From an uncultured Muribaculaceae bacterium (lineage in GTDB: Bacteria > Bacteroidota > Bacteroidia > Bacteroidales > Muribaculaceae): DNA of 24,240 nucleotides. Position 1 is the first letter of the stretch. Each line of letters opens with the position of its first letter. The position numbers and the translations under genes were made by a program. The DNA lies in contig CAJTZQ010000004.1 in the NCBI GenBank assembly GCA_910583795.1, positions 1 to 24,240 of the forward strand, read 5' to 3'. Shown in pieces: positions 1 to 7,418 of this stretch. Under the pieces are notes generated by a model. The model did not search any database and had not been told where the DNA came from. It was given only the letters and a program-made list of their open reading frames with translations.

Positions 1-31
1 AGAGTGTTTTTATTAAACTTTTTTACTATCC

Positions 32-46
32 GGTGAATATTTCACC
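32..46. other. Small hairpin at left edge
   Basis: GGTGAA (32-37) and TTCACC (41-46) form a 6-bp stem with a 3-base loop just before the heptamer arrays. It could be the end of a terminator for a gene left of the window, but there is no clear T-tract on either side and no gene to assign it to. Confidence 0.25.
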
Positions 47-49
47 ACT

Positions 50-201
50 AATGATGCATAATTCATAATGCATAATGCATAATCAGAATTGATAATTAAT
101 AATTACTCATTGCCAATTGAGTCAGAGACCAGGTACCCTGTTTCAATTAACAATGAGCAATTAGTAATTAGTAATTGCTATTCCAATTATCAAATGATGC
201 A
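50..201. repeat. Inverted pair of AT-rich 7-bp-period arrays flanked by a 9-bp direct repeat
   Basis: Positions 54-116 parse as nine consecutive heptamers with no slip (ATGCATA, ATTCATA, ATGCATA, ATGCATA, ATCAGAA, TTGATAA, TTAATAA, TTACTCA, TTGCCAA). Positions 144-185 parse as six more (CAATTAA, CAATGAG, CAATTAG, TAATTAG, TAATTGC, TATTCCA). Reverse-complemented, the second set gives words ending in ATT that resemble the 3' half of the first set, so the two arms form an imperfect palindrome around GGTACC at 132-137. AATGATGCA occurs at both 50-58 and 193-201, bracketing the structure like a target-site duplication. No gene is visible here. A small MITE-like element is one reading and paired tandem repeats another. 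Confidence 0.6.
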
Positions 202-322
202 GTGACCAATAATCCAGAGGATGGGGGGAATATTGAAAAAGAAAAAAGTCGAAACAACTTCATTGGGAATAGCCATCTTAAACCTTAATACGACACATTT
301 GTTAGATAGGAATAAAAACATA

Positions 323-368
323 CCCGCGAATTAAAAATCCATATTGCGGGATAACATGGAATTTTAAT
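323..368 (+). promoter_or_regulatory. Leader hairpin with competing pairing in front of ppk1
   Basis: Positions 330-342 and 356-368 pair over 12 of 13 positions with a 13-base loop, ending 8 bases before the ppk1 ATG. The loop contains GCGGG (346-350), complementary to CCCGC at 323-327 just outside the stem. The two pairings cannot simply nest, so they would be alternatives or a pseudoknot. No clear TAnnTTTG promoter was found upstream; the nearest is a partial match, CACATTTG at 294-301. The structure is read directly from the sequence; a regulatory role is inference. Confidence 0.4.
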
Positions 369-376
369 TTCATCTT

Positions 377-2449
377 ATGTCAGACTCCTATCACAGTTCA
401 TATCCATACGTTGACCGCGACGTAAGCTGGATGTATTTCAACCACCGTATCCTACAGGAAGCGATGCGAGAAAATGTACCACCTCTTGAACGGCTATCGT
501 TTCTCGGCATTTATTCAAACAATCTCGATGAATTTTTCCGCGTGAGAATGGCTACAATCTCACGCATTGCAACCATGCACGGAAAAAACGTTGCAGAAGA
601 AAAACGACATGCCAACAATCTTTTTAGCCGTCTGTCTGAAATGAACGACAAACTATCAGAAGAATATGCAGACGCGGTAAAAAAAGTGGAGCATGTATTG
701 GAAGATAACGGCATACCGATTGTAAACCAGGACATGCTTTCAGATGAACAACGACATTACGTTAAATGCCTGTTTCGTGAAAAAATATCAGGATTTGTGT
801 CTCCGGTATGGATAAACCATCTTTATGAATTTTCACATGAAGATGATGACAGGATTTATCTTGCGATAGAGTTATCAGGGCCGTCACGCAAAACGGATTA
901 TGCTGTTGTCAAACTACCTGTGGATACTTGCGGACGCTTCATCCAGTTGCCATCTGAGGATGGAAAGACATATGTTATGTATCTTGATGACGTGATCAGG
1001 TTATGCCTTCCACATATATTCCCCGGAATGGGATTTACAGAATTCAATGCCTTTTCTTTCAAGTTTACCAAAGATGCAGAGATGGACTTCGACAACGATC
1101 TGCATGTCGGTCCGCTTGAAAAAATAGCAAAAGCTGTAAAGAGCAGAAAAAGTGGTGCGACTCTGAGGGTTATTTACGACAGGAATATGCCTCAGCCACT
1201 TCTCATATCTTTGATGAAGAAATTAAAACTCGACAAGCTCGATACAATCAAGCCGTCGGGCAGATACCACAACCATAAGGATTTCATGTCTTTTCCGGCG
1301 TCAGGCAGAACCGATCTCAAATATCCGATATGGCGTGCTGTAATCAAACCTGAATTGAAACGTTCGGAAAGTCTGTTGCAAATAGTGGCTGAAAAGGATC
1401 GTTTTGTTCACGTCCCTTATCACACTTTCGACTATGTGGTCAGGCTTCTTCAGGAAGCGGCAGTTTCCAAAAATGTGAAAAGCATAAAAATCACACTTTA
1501 CCGTGTGGCAAAAAATTCCAAAATAGTGGAAGCACTTATCGCCGCCGCCCGCAACGGAAAGAAAGTGACGGCAGTTGTGGAATTACTTGCCAGGTTTGAT
1601 GAATCGAGCAACATCCACTGGTCAAGGAAAATGCAGGATGCCGGCGTGAACGTAGTTTTTGGAGTGGAGGGTCTGAAGGTGCATTCAAAGCTTGTTTTAA
1701 TAGGCACAAAAATCGGGAAAGACATAGCAGTGATCGGTTCCGGCAATTTTCATGAAGGAAATGCAAAAGTATATACCGATTATTTCCTTATGACCGGAAA
1801 TCCGGCAATCACAAAAGACGTGGCATCGGTTTTCAGTTTTATTAAACGCCCTTATCGACCTGTAACGTACAAGCATCTTCTTGTATCGCCTAACCATATG
1901 CGAGATTATTTCCACGACCTTATAGATGCAGAAATCAAAAATGCAAAAAAAAGTCTCCCTGCTTTTATCCACATAAAAATAAACCATATCACCGATGAAG
2001 ATATGGTGGAACGTCTTTATGAGGCATCTAAGGCGGGCGTGGATATCAAAATATCTGTAAGAGGAAACTGCTCCATAGTGACGGGAGTGAAGACAGTGAG
2101 CGAAAACATAAAAGCATCGGGAATTATTGACCGCTATCTTGAGCATGCCCGTCTATTCCATTTCCATGCCAACGGTCAAGACAAGGTCTTTCTTGGATCT
2201 GCCGACTGGATGCCCCGCAATCTTGACAACCGGGTAGAAGTAATCACACCGGTCTTTGACCCGGAAATCAAGTCTGACGTTATAAACACAATTAATTATG
2301 CACTTTCCGACAATACACAGGCAAGAGTGGTTGACGGCACCGGGTCGCTGAAAATACAAGACACCGGATCAGATAAGCCATTCAGATCACAGGAAGAGCT
2401 ATATCAACGCTATTCAGAAATAAACAGACAAGAAATCGAGAAATTATGA
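377..2449 (+). CDS. ppk1: Polyphosphate kinase 1
   Basis: PPK1 reversibly moves the gamma phosphate of ATP onto inorganic polyphosphate. At 690 residues it has the usual family length. The N-terminal domain contains SNNLDEFFRVRMA (47-59), which includes the adenine-contacting Asn of the family. The paired phospholipase-D-like C-terminal domains carry the two conserved histidines: H436 in LKVHSKLVLIG, matching the phosphorylated His435 of the E. coli enzyme, and H590 in LEHARLFHF, matching His592. GSGNFHEGNAKVYTDY (454-469) and the LGSADWMPRNLDNR block near residues 606-619 are also typical. The ATG at 377 is the first in frame and gives a normal PPK N-terminus (YVDRDVSWMYFN). The stop codon overlaps the ppx start, so the two are probably translationally coupled. 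No truncation or frameshift is seen. Confidence 0.97.
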   Translation: MSDSYHSSYPYVDRDVSWMYFNHRILQEAMRENVPPLERLSFLGIYSNNLDEFFRVRMATISRIATMHGKNVAEEKRHANNLFSRLSEMNDKLSEEYADAVKKVEHVLEDNGIPIVNQDMLSDEQRHYVKCLFREKISGFVSPVWINHLYEFSHEDDDRIYLAIELSGPSRKTDYAVVKLPVDTCGRFIQLPSEDGKTYVMYLDDVIRLCLPHIFPGMGFTEFNAFSFKFTKDAEMDFDNDLHVGPLEKIAKAVKSRKSGATLRVIYDRNMPQPLLISLMKKLKLDKLDTIKPSGRYHNHKDFMSFPASGRTDLKYPIWRAVIKPELKRSESLLQIVAEKDRFVHVPYHTFDYVVRLLQEAAVSKNVKSIKITLYRVAKNSKIVEALIAAARNGKKVTAVVELLARFDESSNIHWSRKMQDAGVNVVFGVEGLKVHSKLVLIGTKIGKDIAVIGSGNFHEGNAKVYTDYFLMTGNPAITKDVASVFSFIKRPYRPVTYKHLLVSPNHMRDYFHDLIDAEIKNAKKSLPAFIHIKINHITDEDMVERLYEASKAGVDIKISVRGNCSIVTGVKTVSENIKASGIIDRYLEHARLFHFHANGQDKVFLGSADWMPRNLDNRVEVITPVFDPEIKSDVINTINYALSDNTQARVVDGTGSLKIQDTGSDKPFRSQEELYQRYSEINRQEIEKL

Positions 2450-3351
2450 AAGATAAGACATACGCGGCAATCGATATCGGATCTAATGCCGTGAGACTGC
2501 TAATAAAAAAATATGAAAAAGATGATGAGCAGCATTTGAAAAAAATGTTGCTACTTCGCGTGCCATTGCGTCTCGGATTCGATGTTTTCGCCAAAGGTAA
2601 GGTATCTCAGAAAAAAGCTGAAAATCTTATCCGTCTTATGAAAGCATATCGTCAACTCATGAGAATATATGATGTAGACGAACTAAGGGCGTGCGCGACC
2701 TCAGCTATGCGCGATGCTGAAAACGGCAAAGAGCTTATCAAAGAAATAGAAGATAAAACAGGCATCAAAATCGAAATCATTGCCGGAGAAGAGGAAGCGA
2801 AGATCGTATATTACAATCATATTGAATATAATGGCGCACCTGATGGCAATTACCTTTATGTGGATGTAGGAGGCGGCAGCACGGAGATCAATCTGCTTGC
2901 GCATGGAGAACTGCAGGAATCTCTTTCTTTCAACATCGGAACAGTGCGTATTCTCACCGATAAAGTAAAAGGTGACGAATGGACACGCTTAAATGAAGAG
3001 TTGACAAAAATAGCGTCACAATATAAAGATATTGTAATAATTGGTTCAGGTGGCAACATCAACAAGCTCTATAAACTTGCAAAAAGTAAAAATGAAGAAG
3101 ACAATTCATTCAGTGTAAATGAATTGTCGCGCATGTATCATCTTCTGAAGCCATTAAGCGTAGAGGAGAGGATGAAGAAATATGATTTAAAGCCGGACCG
3201 TGCCGACGTTATTATACCAGCCTCAGAAATCTTTCTGACAGTCGCATCTCTTACCGGAGCCCAAAAAATTGTTGTACCTGTGATCGGAGTAGCCGACGGC
3301 ATTATCGACGGGCTATTCGAAGCGGACAGAGACGATAAGGGGGAAGGGTGA
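2446..3351 (+). CDS. ppx: Ppx/GppA-type exopolyphosphatase
   Basis: Member of the ASKHA-fold Ppx/GppA phosphatases, which release terminal phosphate from polyphosphate or hydrolyse pppGpp. Visible motifs are the first phosphate loop AAIDIGSNAVRLLI (7-20), ATSAMRDAENG (84-94), IIAGEEEAKIVY (111-122) with the family's catalytic glutamate, YVDVGGGSTEINLL (138-151) and IIGSGGNINKL (198-208). At 301 residues it is the short form: it holds the two ASKHA lobes and lacks the C-terminal HD-like domain of the about 510-residue E. coli PPX. The start overlaps the ppk1 stop by 4 bp (ATGA). The context argues for polyphosphate rather than pppGpp as substrate, but sequence alone does not separate them. The last codons (encoding GEG) look like a degenerate unit of the adjoining heptamer array, so the repeat seems to have formed the C-terminus and the stop. 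Confidence 0.93.
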   Translation: MKDKTYAAIDIGSNAVRLLIKKYEKDDEQHLKKMLLLRVPLRLGFDVFAKGKVSQKKAENLIRLMKAYRQLMRIYDVDELRACATSAMRDAENGKELIKEIEDKTGIKIEIIAGEEEAKIVYYNHIEYNGAPDGNYLYVDVGGGSTEINLLAHGELQESLSFNIGTVRILTDKVKGDEWTRLNEELTKIASQYKDIVIIGSGGNINKLYKLAKSKNEEDNSFSVNELSRMYHLLKPLSVEERMKKYDLKPDRADVIIPASEIFLTVASLTGAQKIVVPVIGVADGIIDGLFEADRDDKGEG

Positions 3352-3443
3352 AGAGTGAAGGGTGAAGAGTGAAGAGTGAAGAGTGAAGAGTGAAGGGTGA
3401 AGGGTGAAGGGTGAAGGGTGAAGGGTGAAGGGTGAAGGGTGAA
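3342..3443 (+). repeat. Heptamer tandem array TGAAGRG starting on the ppx stop
   Basis: Thirteen full copies of TGAAGAG or TGAAGGG run without interruption from 3349, plus a partial TGAA at the end. The variant order is A,G,A,A,A,A, then seven G-type units. The first TGA is the ppx stop codon. The preceding heptamer, GGAAGGG (3342-3348), differs from the unit by one base and lies inside the gene. Because 7 is not a multiple of 3, TGA recurs in all three forward frames. Long identical runs suggest replication slippage and possible copy-number variation between strains. Confidence 0.95.
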
Positions 3444-3498
3444 ATCAGCAAAATGGTATCAATGCGGTTTTATTGCATTGATACCATTTTGCTGATTT
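3442..3498. terminator. Perfect 24-bp inverted repeat between convergent genes
   Basis: Positions 3442-3465 and 3475-3498 are exact reverse complements (24 of 24) around a 9-base loop (3466-3474). The hairpin lies between the converging ppx and GH51 genes, right after the heptamer array. It is AT-rich and begins and ends with AAA/TTT, so it can act from either side. It is much longer than an ordinary intrinsic terminator and lacks a strong GC core followed by a T-run, so termination is a plausible role rather than a certain one. Confidence 0.6.
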
Positions 3499-3535
3499 AC
3501 TGCTTTTTAATTCTAAAGTTCTCGAAAGGGAAGGG

Positions 3536-6013
3536 TTATTTCAGCCGAAGAACGGTGAAAGAATACGGAGCGAGGGGGATGTTGAAGAAGGGAGAGTCGA
3601 GAGTGACACGGTCTATTTTTACCGACGCTTTGTCATCGGCGGGTTTGCCGCTCATGACAGTGCGTACCGAACTGATCGCCCCCTTGCCTTCCGGATAGAA
3701 CTTTGTGACGTCTACCTCCATGGTGGCCTCCACCGGCAACATGTTGACAAGCTTGATTATTATATCGCCTGTTTTCTCATCCTTTACAATGGATGACCCT
3801 ATTCTTGCCCGAACCTTTTCATTGTCGCTATCAATCTTAACATCGGCATTCAGATACTTGTTTCCTGAATTTTCACCATACAGACGCATGGTTTCATAAT
3901 CTGTGGTGGGTCTGACCGCAGTATTGTTGAAATAGATAAGGTCAGGCTTCCATTGGGTATGATTGTCTTTAGCAAGCAACGGGGCATAAGAACTCATGGA
4001 AACCACATCCCCGTTGCGCTCCACGGATGTAAGATAGAGAGCTTCGGCAAGAGCCGTCTCTATATTGGAAGGACGCCCCGGAAGGTGTGCCGCCCATTCA
4101 CCGAGATATACCTTTGTGCCATTACGGTCGTAATCATCATAATAGTCCTGATTGTAGATAAGCCAAGCGGGATCCACATAATAATGTTCGTCCACCATAT
4201 CGATATTCTGCTCTTTTGCCAGCTTCCATCCCTCTTCATAATCAGCACCTTCATAGAAAGGACCTACCGTACCGATCACTGTTATCTCTGGATGGACTTT
4301 CTTTACGCCCTTGTTGAGCAGATTAAACCTTTCCTTGAACACTTCCGTAATCATATCCTCGTTGCCTATCCCGATATATTTCAGATTGAAAGGTTCGGGA
4401 TGCCCTGCGGCAGCACGTTTAGCACCCCATTCTGAAGAGACAGGACCATTGGCATATTCTATCAGATCGAGAATATCCTGAAGATATTCATCCATATCTT
4501 CCATGGGAATACCACCCTGTTGACCCTGGCTCGTAATCGCGTCATGACTGTAACGGGAAAGGGTGGATGAATTTTGACACGGCACTCCCGCCGCCACAAC
4601 AGGAAGCGGTTCGGCTCCTATATCCTCACAGAACTGGAAATATTCATGATAGCCGAGCCCTCGCGATTGATGATATCCCCAAAGATTTGACAACGGCTTG
4701 CGTTCTTCAAGTTTCCCGATAGAACCTTTCCAATCATAAATATTGTCAATTCCGTTTCCATGGGCTACACATCCACCGGGGAAGCGCACAAATCTTGGCT
4801 TCAAGTCAGCCAAAGTCTGTGCCAGATCAGCACGCAATCCATTTTCCCTACCCTTGAAAGTGTTCACCGGGAATAAGCTTATCATATCAAGATCCAGGGT
4901 GCCATTGTTTTTAGGGACGATTTGCAGAGTTGAATTCGGCGAATATTCATCAGGAGTCAGGATGAGTTCATAGTCATTCCAATCTTTTGATTGCTTGACT
5001 GTAATTTTTCCTGAAGCCACCTTTCTTCCATGGTCGGAAACTATGTCGATTTCCATCGGCATTTTCTTGGTTGATCTTGCCTTGAGACGCAGACGGTATG
5101 GTTCACCTTTCTTGACGGCAATTCCATCAAATCCGGAATTTACAAAGGCGTTTCCACCATTATTTACCAAAGTCGCGATTCCCCCTTTTACATTGAGACG
5201 TGCAAAATGAGGGTTATTGGGATGAATCGGTTCGTCAGTTGAAATGGTGAAATCGATTTTATCGCCCGCAACCTTCCATGCATATTCCGGCCCCCATTCT
5301 TTTACATTTCGTCTTTCGTCATTGTTATATTCGAAATCACGGTTTTGAACGAGCTCTCCATACAATCCTCCATCAGCGGCATAGTTGATGTCTTCAAAGA
5401 AAATACCCATCAGAAGCGGACTGATGTCTTTTGACTGACCGGTAGCCACCACACTTCCCTTCACCGGCTGAAGCCCGGCGAAACGCTCCCCGTCTTTGTC
5501 ACAATGTTCGGAATATAGAGCGGCAAGACGCGCGCGTTCTGCAGTATAATCCTCAAGTCTTTTAACGGTTTGGTCGTCCGTTTTCATCACGTATCCTGAG
5601 ACCTTCTTCCCATCAAGATCGACAACAGAAGGTTGGAACCCGACATTCGAACGGAAAGTCAGTTTCGCCGTATCGGATGGGGTCAGATATTCCTGAGGTT
5701 TCCAATTTATAAGATCCGGAGATTGCGCCCACCCTATCGCACTGCCGTCGGGAGTGACCCGAAAAATACAAGACCATCCTGTCGATGTCGGGAAAAGTTG
5801 CGGCGACCACATCTTTTTTCCGGCGCCCCATGCGCCGAAATCGGATTTGACGAAATCATAACCGTAGCCAATACTGCGCCAAGACTTGCCGTCTTGACTG
5901 ACAGCAAAACGAAGTCCTCCCGTGCCGTCTTCGGGGGAATAAAAAAACAGATCGGTTGCACCGGCGCAAAGTGCAGCGAGACCAAAGATACCGGCAATTA
6001 TAGATTTTTTCAT
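3536..6013 (-). CDS. Secreted GH51 alpha-L-arabinofuranosidase with an N-terminal propeller-like segment
   Basis: Predicted to release terminal alpha-L-arabinofuranosyl residues from arabinan or arabinoxylan. It has 825 residues and a signal peptide (about 1-19), suggesting a periplasmic or surface location; there is no good lipobox. Residues about 20-140 resemble one or two blades of a GH43-like beta-propeller (AWGAGKKMWSPQLF, GWAQSPDLINWKP), far too short for a full five-blade domain. GH51 proper starts near 197 with ISPLLMGIFFEDINYAADGG, followed by a likely beta-sandwich carbohydrate-binding region (about 225-385), a TIM barrel with FVRFPGGC (408-415), acid/base E552 in YIGIGNED and nucleophile E639 in VYLGEWA, then a C-terminal beta-sandwich (about 700-825). 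It stands alone with its own promoter and no SusC/SusD partners in the window. Arabinan versus arabinoxylan preference cannot be told. Confidence 0.92.
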   Translation of the reverse strand: MKKSIIAGIFGLAALCAGATDLFFYSPEDGTGGLRFAVSQDGKSWRSIGYGYDFVKSDFGAWGAGKKMWSPQLFPTSTGWSCIFRVTPDGSAIGWAQSPDLINWKPQEYLTPSDTAKLTFRSNVGFQPSVVDLDGKKVSGYVMKTDDQTVKRLEDYTAERARLAALYSEHCDKDGERFAGLQPVKGSVVATGQSKDISPLLMGIFFEDINYAADGGLYGELVQNRDFEYNNDERRNVKEWGPEYAWKVAGDKIDFTISTDEPIHPNNPHFARLNVKGGIATLVNNGGNAFVNSGFDGIAVKKGEPYRLRLKARSTKKMPMEIDIVSDHGRKVASGKITVKQSKDWNDYELILTPDEYSPNSTLQIVPKNNGTLDLDMISLFPVNTFKGRENGLRADLAQTLADLKPRFVRFPGGCVAHGNGIDNIYDWKGSIGKLEERKPLSNLWGYHQSRGLGYHEYFQFCEDIGAEPLPVVAAGVPCQNSSTLSRYSHDAITSQGQQGGIPMEDMDEYLQDILDLIEYANGPVSSEWGAKRAAAGHPEPFNLKYIGIGNEDMITEVFKERFNLLNKGVKKVHPEITVIGTVGPFYEGADYEEGWKLAKEQNIDMVDEHYYVDPAWLIYNQDYYDDYDRNGTKVYLGEWAAHLPGRPSNIETALAEALYLTSVERNGDVVSMSSYAPLLAKDNHTQWKPDLIYFNNTAVRPTTDYETMRLYGENSGNKYLNADVKIDSDNEKVRARIGSSIVKDEKTGDIIIKLVNMLPVEATMEVDVTKFYPEGKGAISSVRTVMSGKPADDKASVKIDRVTLDSPFFNIPLAPYSFTVLRLK

Positions 6014-6034
6014 GATTCAGGTATATATTTTTAA

Positions 6035-6062
6035 TAGTTGCGAGTTGTTAGAGTATGTTTAG
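6035..6062 (+). repeat. Degenerate heptamer relic in the GH51 leader
   Basis: TAGTTGC, GAGTTGT, TAGAGTA and TGTTTAG follow at 7-bp steps, about 20 bp upstream of the GH51 start and on the strand opposite that gene. The words match the family seen at 8600-8655 (TGAGTTG, CGAGTTG). It is short and imperfect, so chance is not excluded. Confidence 0.4.
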
Positions 6063-6159
6063 TTTTGACAATTAACATCCAAGCAATGCGAATTTCAATC
6101 TCCGAAAAAAGTGGAAACATCTTCAATATTCGAATGAGATTGAGACAATACTCAGTTCA

Positions 6160-6190
6160 CAAAATTAGTAAAATTTAGATTTCTTATCAA
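6160..6190 (-). promoter_or_regulatory. Bacteroidota-type promoter for the GH51 gene
   Basis: On the minus strand, TTG (6190-6188) is followed after 20 bp by TAATTTTG (6167-6160), a full match to TAnnTTTG. Transcription would start near 6153, giving a leader of roughly 140 nt. The leader holds an 8-bp inverted repeat (6095-6102 with 6136-6143) and the heptamer relic. The 6014-6317 gap otherwise contains only the terminator at 6265-6302. Confidence 0.6.
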
Positions 6191-6262
6191 CCACCACTTT
6201 GCAATATACTTTTTTTTACACTAAATTGAACGATTTGTTCACTTTTTCAAGAACAGTCAGCA

Positions 6263-6302
6263 AAAGAAAACGTCGGAATCACAGGTTCCGACGTTTTTCT
6301 TT
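6263..6302 (-). terminator. Intrinsic terminator of the met-aro cluster
   Basis: AAAACGTCGGAA (6267-6278) pairs perfectly with TTCCGACGTTTT (6286-6297) across a 7-base loop. On the minus strand the stem is followed by a T-rich run, and it lies about 15 bases past the stop of the DAHP synthase gene. A-rich and T-rich flanks on both sides would let it work in either direction. Confidence 0.9.
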
Positions 6303-6317
6303 TCGTGTAAATAAGGA

Positions 6318-7400
6318 TTAGTTTTCGTTAAGGACTTCAATCTGCTGACGAACTGATTCCTCATGAATTGCCTGAAGAACTGTCTTCATGAAATCTGCCG
6401 ACATACCCATCTGGACTGCTGCAGCAACCCTGCTTCTGATAAGGTCATCGTAACGGGATTCCTGAACAACCGGCATTGAATGTTCTTTCTTATATTTACC
6501 GATCTGACGAGAAATGTCCATACGCCTTTTATACATCTCAAGCAATTCTGTGTCTATGCGGTCAATCTGTTCACGCAGATTCTGCAGGCTCTCCGTATCC
6601 TGATTAGCGTTGCGAAGAACGAGAGATCTGAGAATCACCTTTAATATCTCCGGGGTGACCTGCTGATTCTTATCGCTCCAAGCTTCATCTGGCGAACAGT
6701 GGCTTTCAATCATAAGTCCGCTAAACTTCATGTCGAGCGCCTGCTGGGAAAGAGATGCAATAAGTTCCCTCTTTCCACCCATGTGACTGGGATCTATGAC
6801 TATAGGAAGATTAGGGATGCGTCGATGAAGCTCGATCGGTATGTGCCATTGCGGCGGATTACGATATATGCTCTTGCCATAGAAACTGAACCCTCGATGA
6901 ATTGCCCCAAGGCGACGGATCCCTGCATTATAAATTCTTTCAAGAGCTCCAATCCAAAGTTCCAAATCAGGATTAACCGGATTTTTCACAAGGACAGCCA
7001 CATCTGTAGCCCCTGCTTCCTTCAAAGTATCGGCAATTTCCTGCACTGCAAAAGGATTGGCAGATGTGCGAGCGCCAATCCAAAGGATATCCACTCCGGC
7101 TTCGAGAGCATCAAGCACATGGGCACGCATCGCAACTTCTGTTGCCACAAGCATCCCGGTCTCTTCCTTCACTTTTTTAAGCCATTCAAGACCCTCCTTG
7201 CCTATACCCTCGAAACCTCCCGGCTTTGTACGCGGTTTCCAAATGCCGGCACGGAAAATCTTGATGCCGCCCATTGCCAGCTGGCGCGCAGTGGAAAGGG
7301 TCTGCTCCTCTGTCTCCGCGCTACATGGACCTGCCATCACAATCGGTTTTTCAGAAACATCAAGACCATCCACTAATGGTTTTAAATCTTCGAAATTCAT
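6318..7400 (-). CDS. aroF: Bifunctional DAHP synthase / chorismate mutase (type II)
   Basis: Catalyses the first step of the shikimate pathway (phosphoenolpyruvate plus erythrose 4-phosphate to DAHP) and, through its C-terminal domain, chorismate to prephenate. The DAHP synthase part (about 1-265) is of the compact KDO8P-synthase-like type: GPCSAET with metal-binding C26, WKPRTKPGGFEGIG (55-68), KNPVNPD (139-145), DPSHMGGKRE (203-212) with H206, and E232 in IESHC. An AroQ-type chorismate mutase follows at about 268-355 (LREQIDRIDTELLEMYKRRM, then GKYKK, then HEESVRQQ), all helical with the expected Arg and Lys residues. It is last in the cluster, 18 bp after the aminotransferase, and followed at once by a terminator. 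The fused mutase probably also lets aromatic end products influence the synthase, which is known for some such fusions and is inference here. The symbol aroF is generic. Confidence 0.95.
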   Translation of the reverse strand: MNFEDLKPLVDGLDVSEKPIVMAGPCSAETEEQTLSTARQLAMGGIKIFRAGIWKPRTKPGGFEGIGKEGLEWLKKVKEETGMLVATEVAMRAHVLDALEAGVDILWIGARTSANPFAVQEIADTLKEAGATDVAVLVKNPVNPDLELWIGALERIYNAGIRRLGAIHRGFSFYGKSIYRNPPQWHIPIELHRRIPNLPIVIDPSHMGGKRELIASLSQQALDMKFSGLMIESHCSPDEAWSDKNQQVTPEILKVILRSLVLRNANQDTESLQNLREQIDRIDTELLEMYKRRMDISRQIGKYKKEHSMPVVQESRYDDLIRSRVAAAVQMGMSADFMKTVLQAIHEESVRQQIEVLNEN

Positions 7401-7418
7401 AATATTATATAGTTTTTA

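Noticed and set aside
3349..3443. Tandem repeats considered as a CRISPR array
   Set aside because: The unit is 7 bp with no spacers, and there are no cas genes nearby.
3432..3698. 88-codon plus-strand frame over the hairpin and the GH51 end
   Set aside because: It starts in the repeat array, crosses the perfect hairpin and then runs antisense to GH51, with no sign of a real protein.
6699..7376. 225-codon open frame on the plus strand
   Set aside because: It is antisense to the well-supported DAHP synthase/chorismate mutase gene and its product shows no family features.
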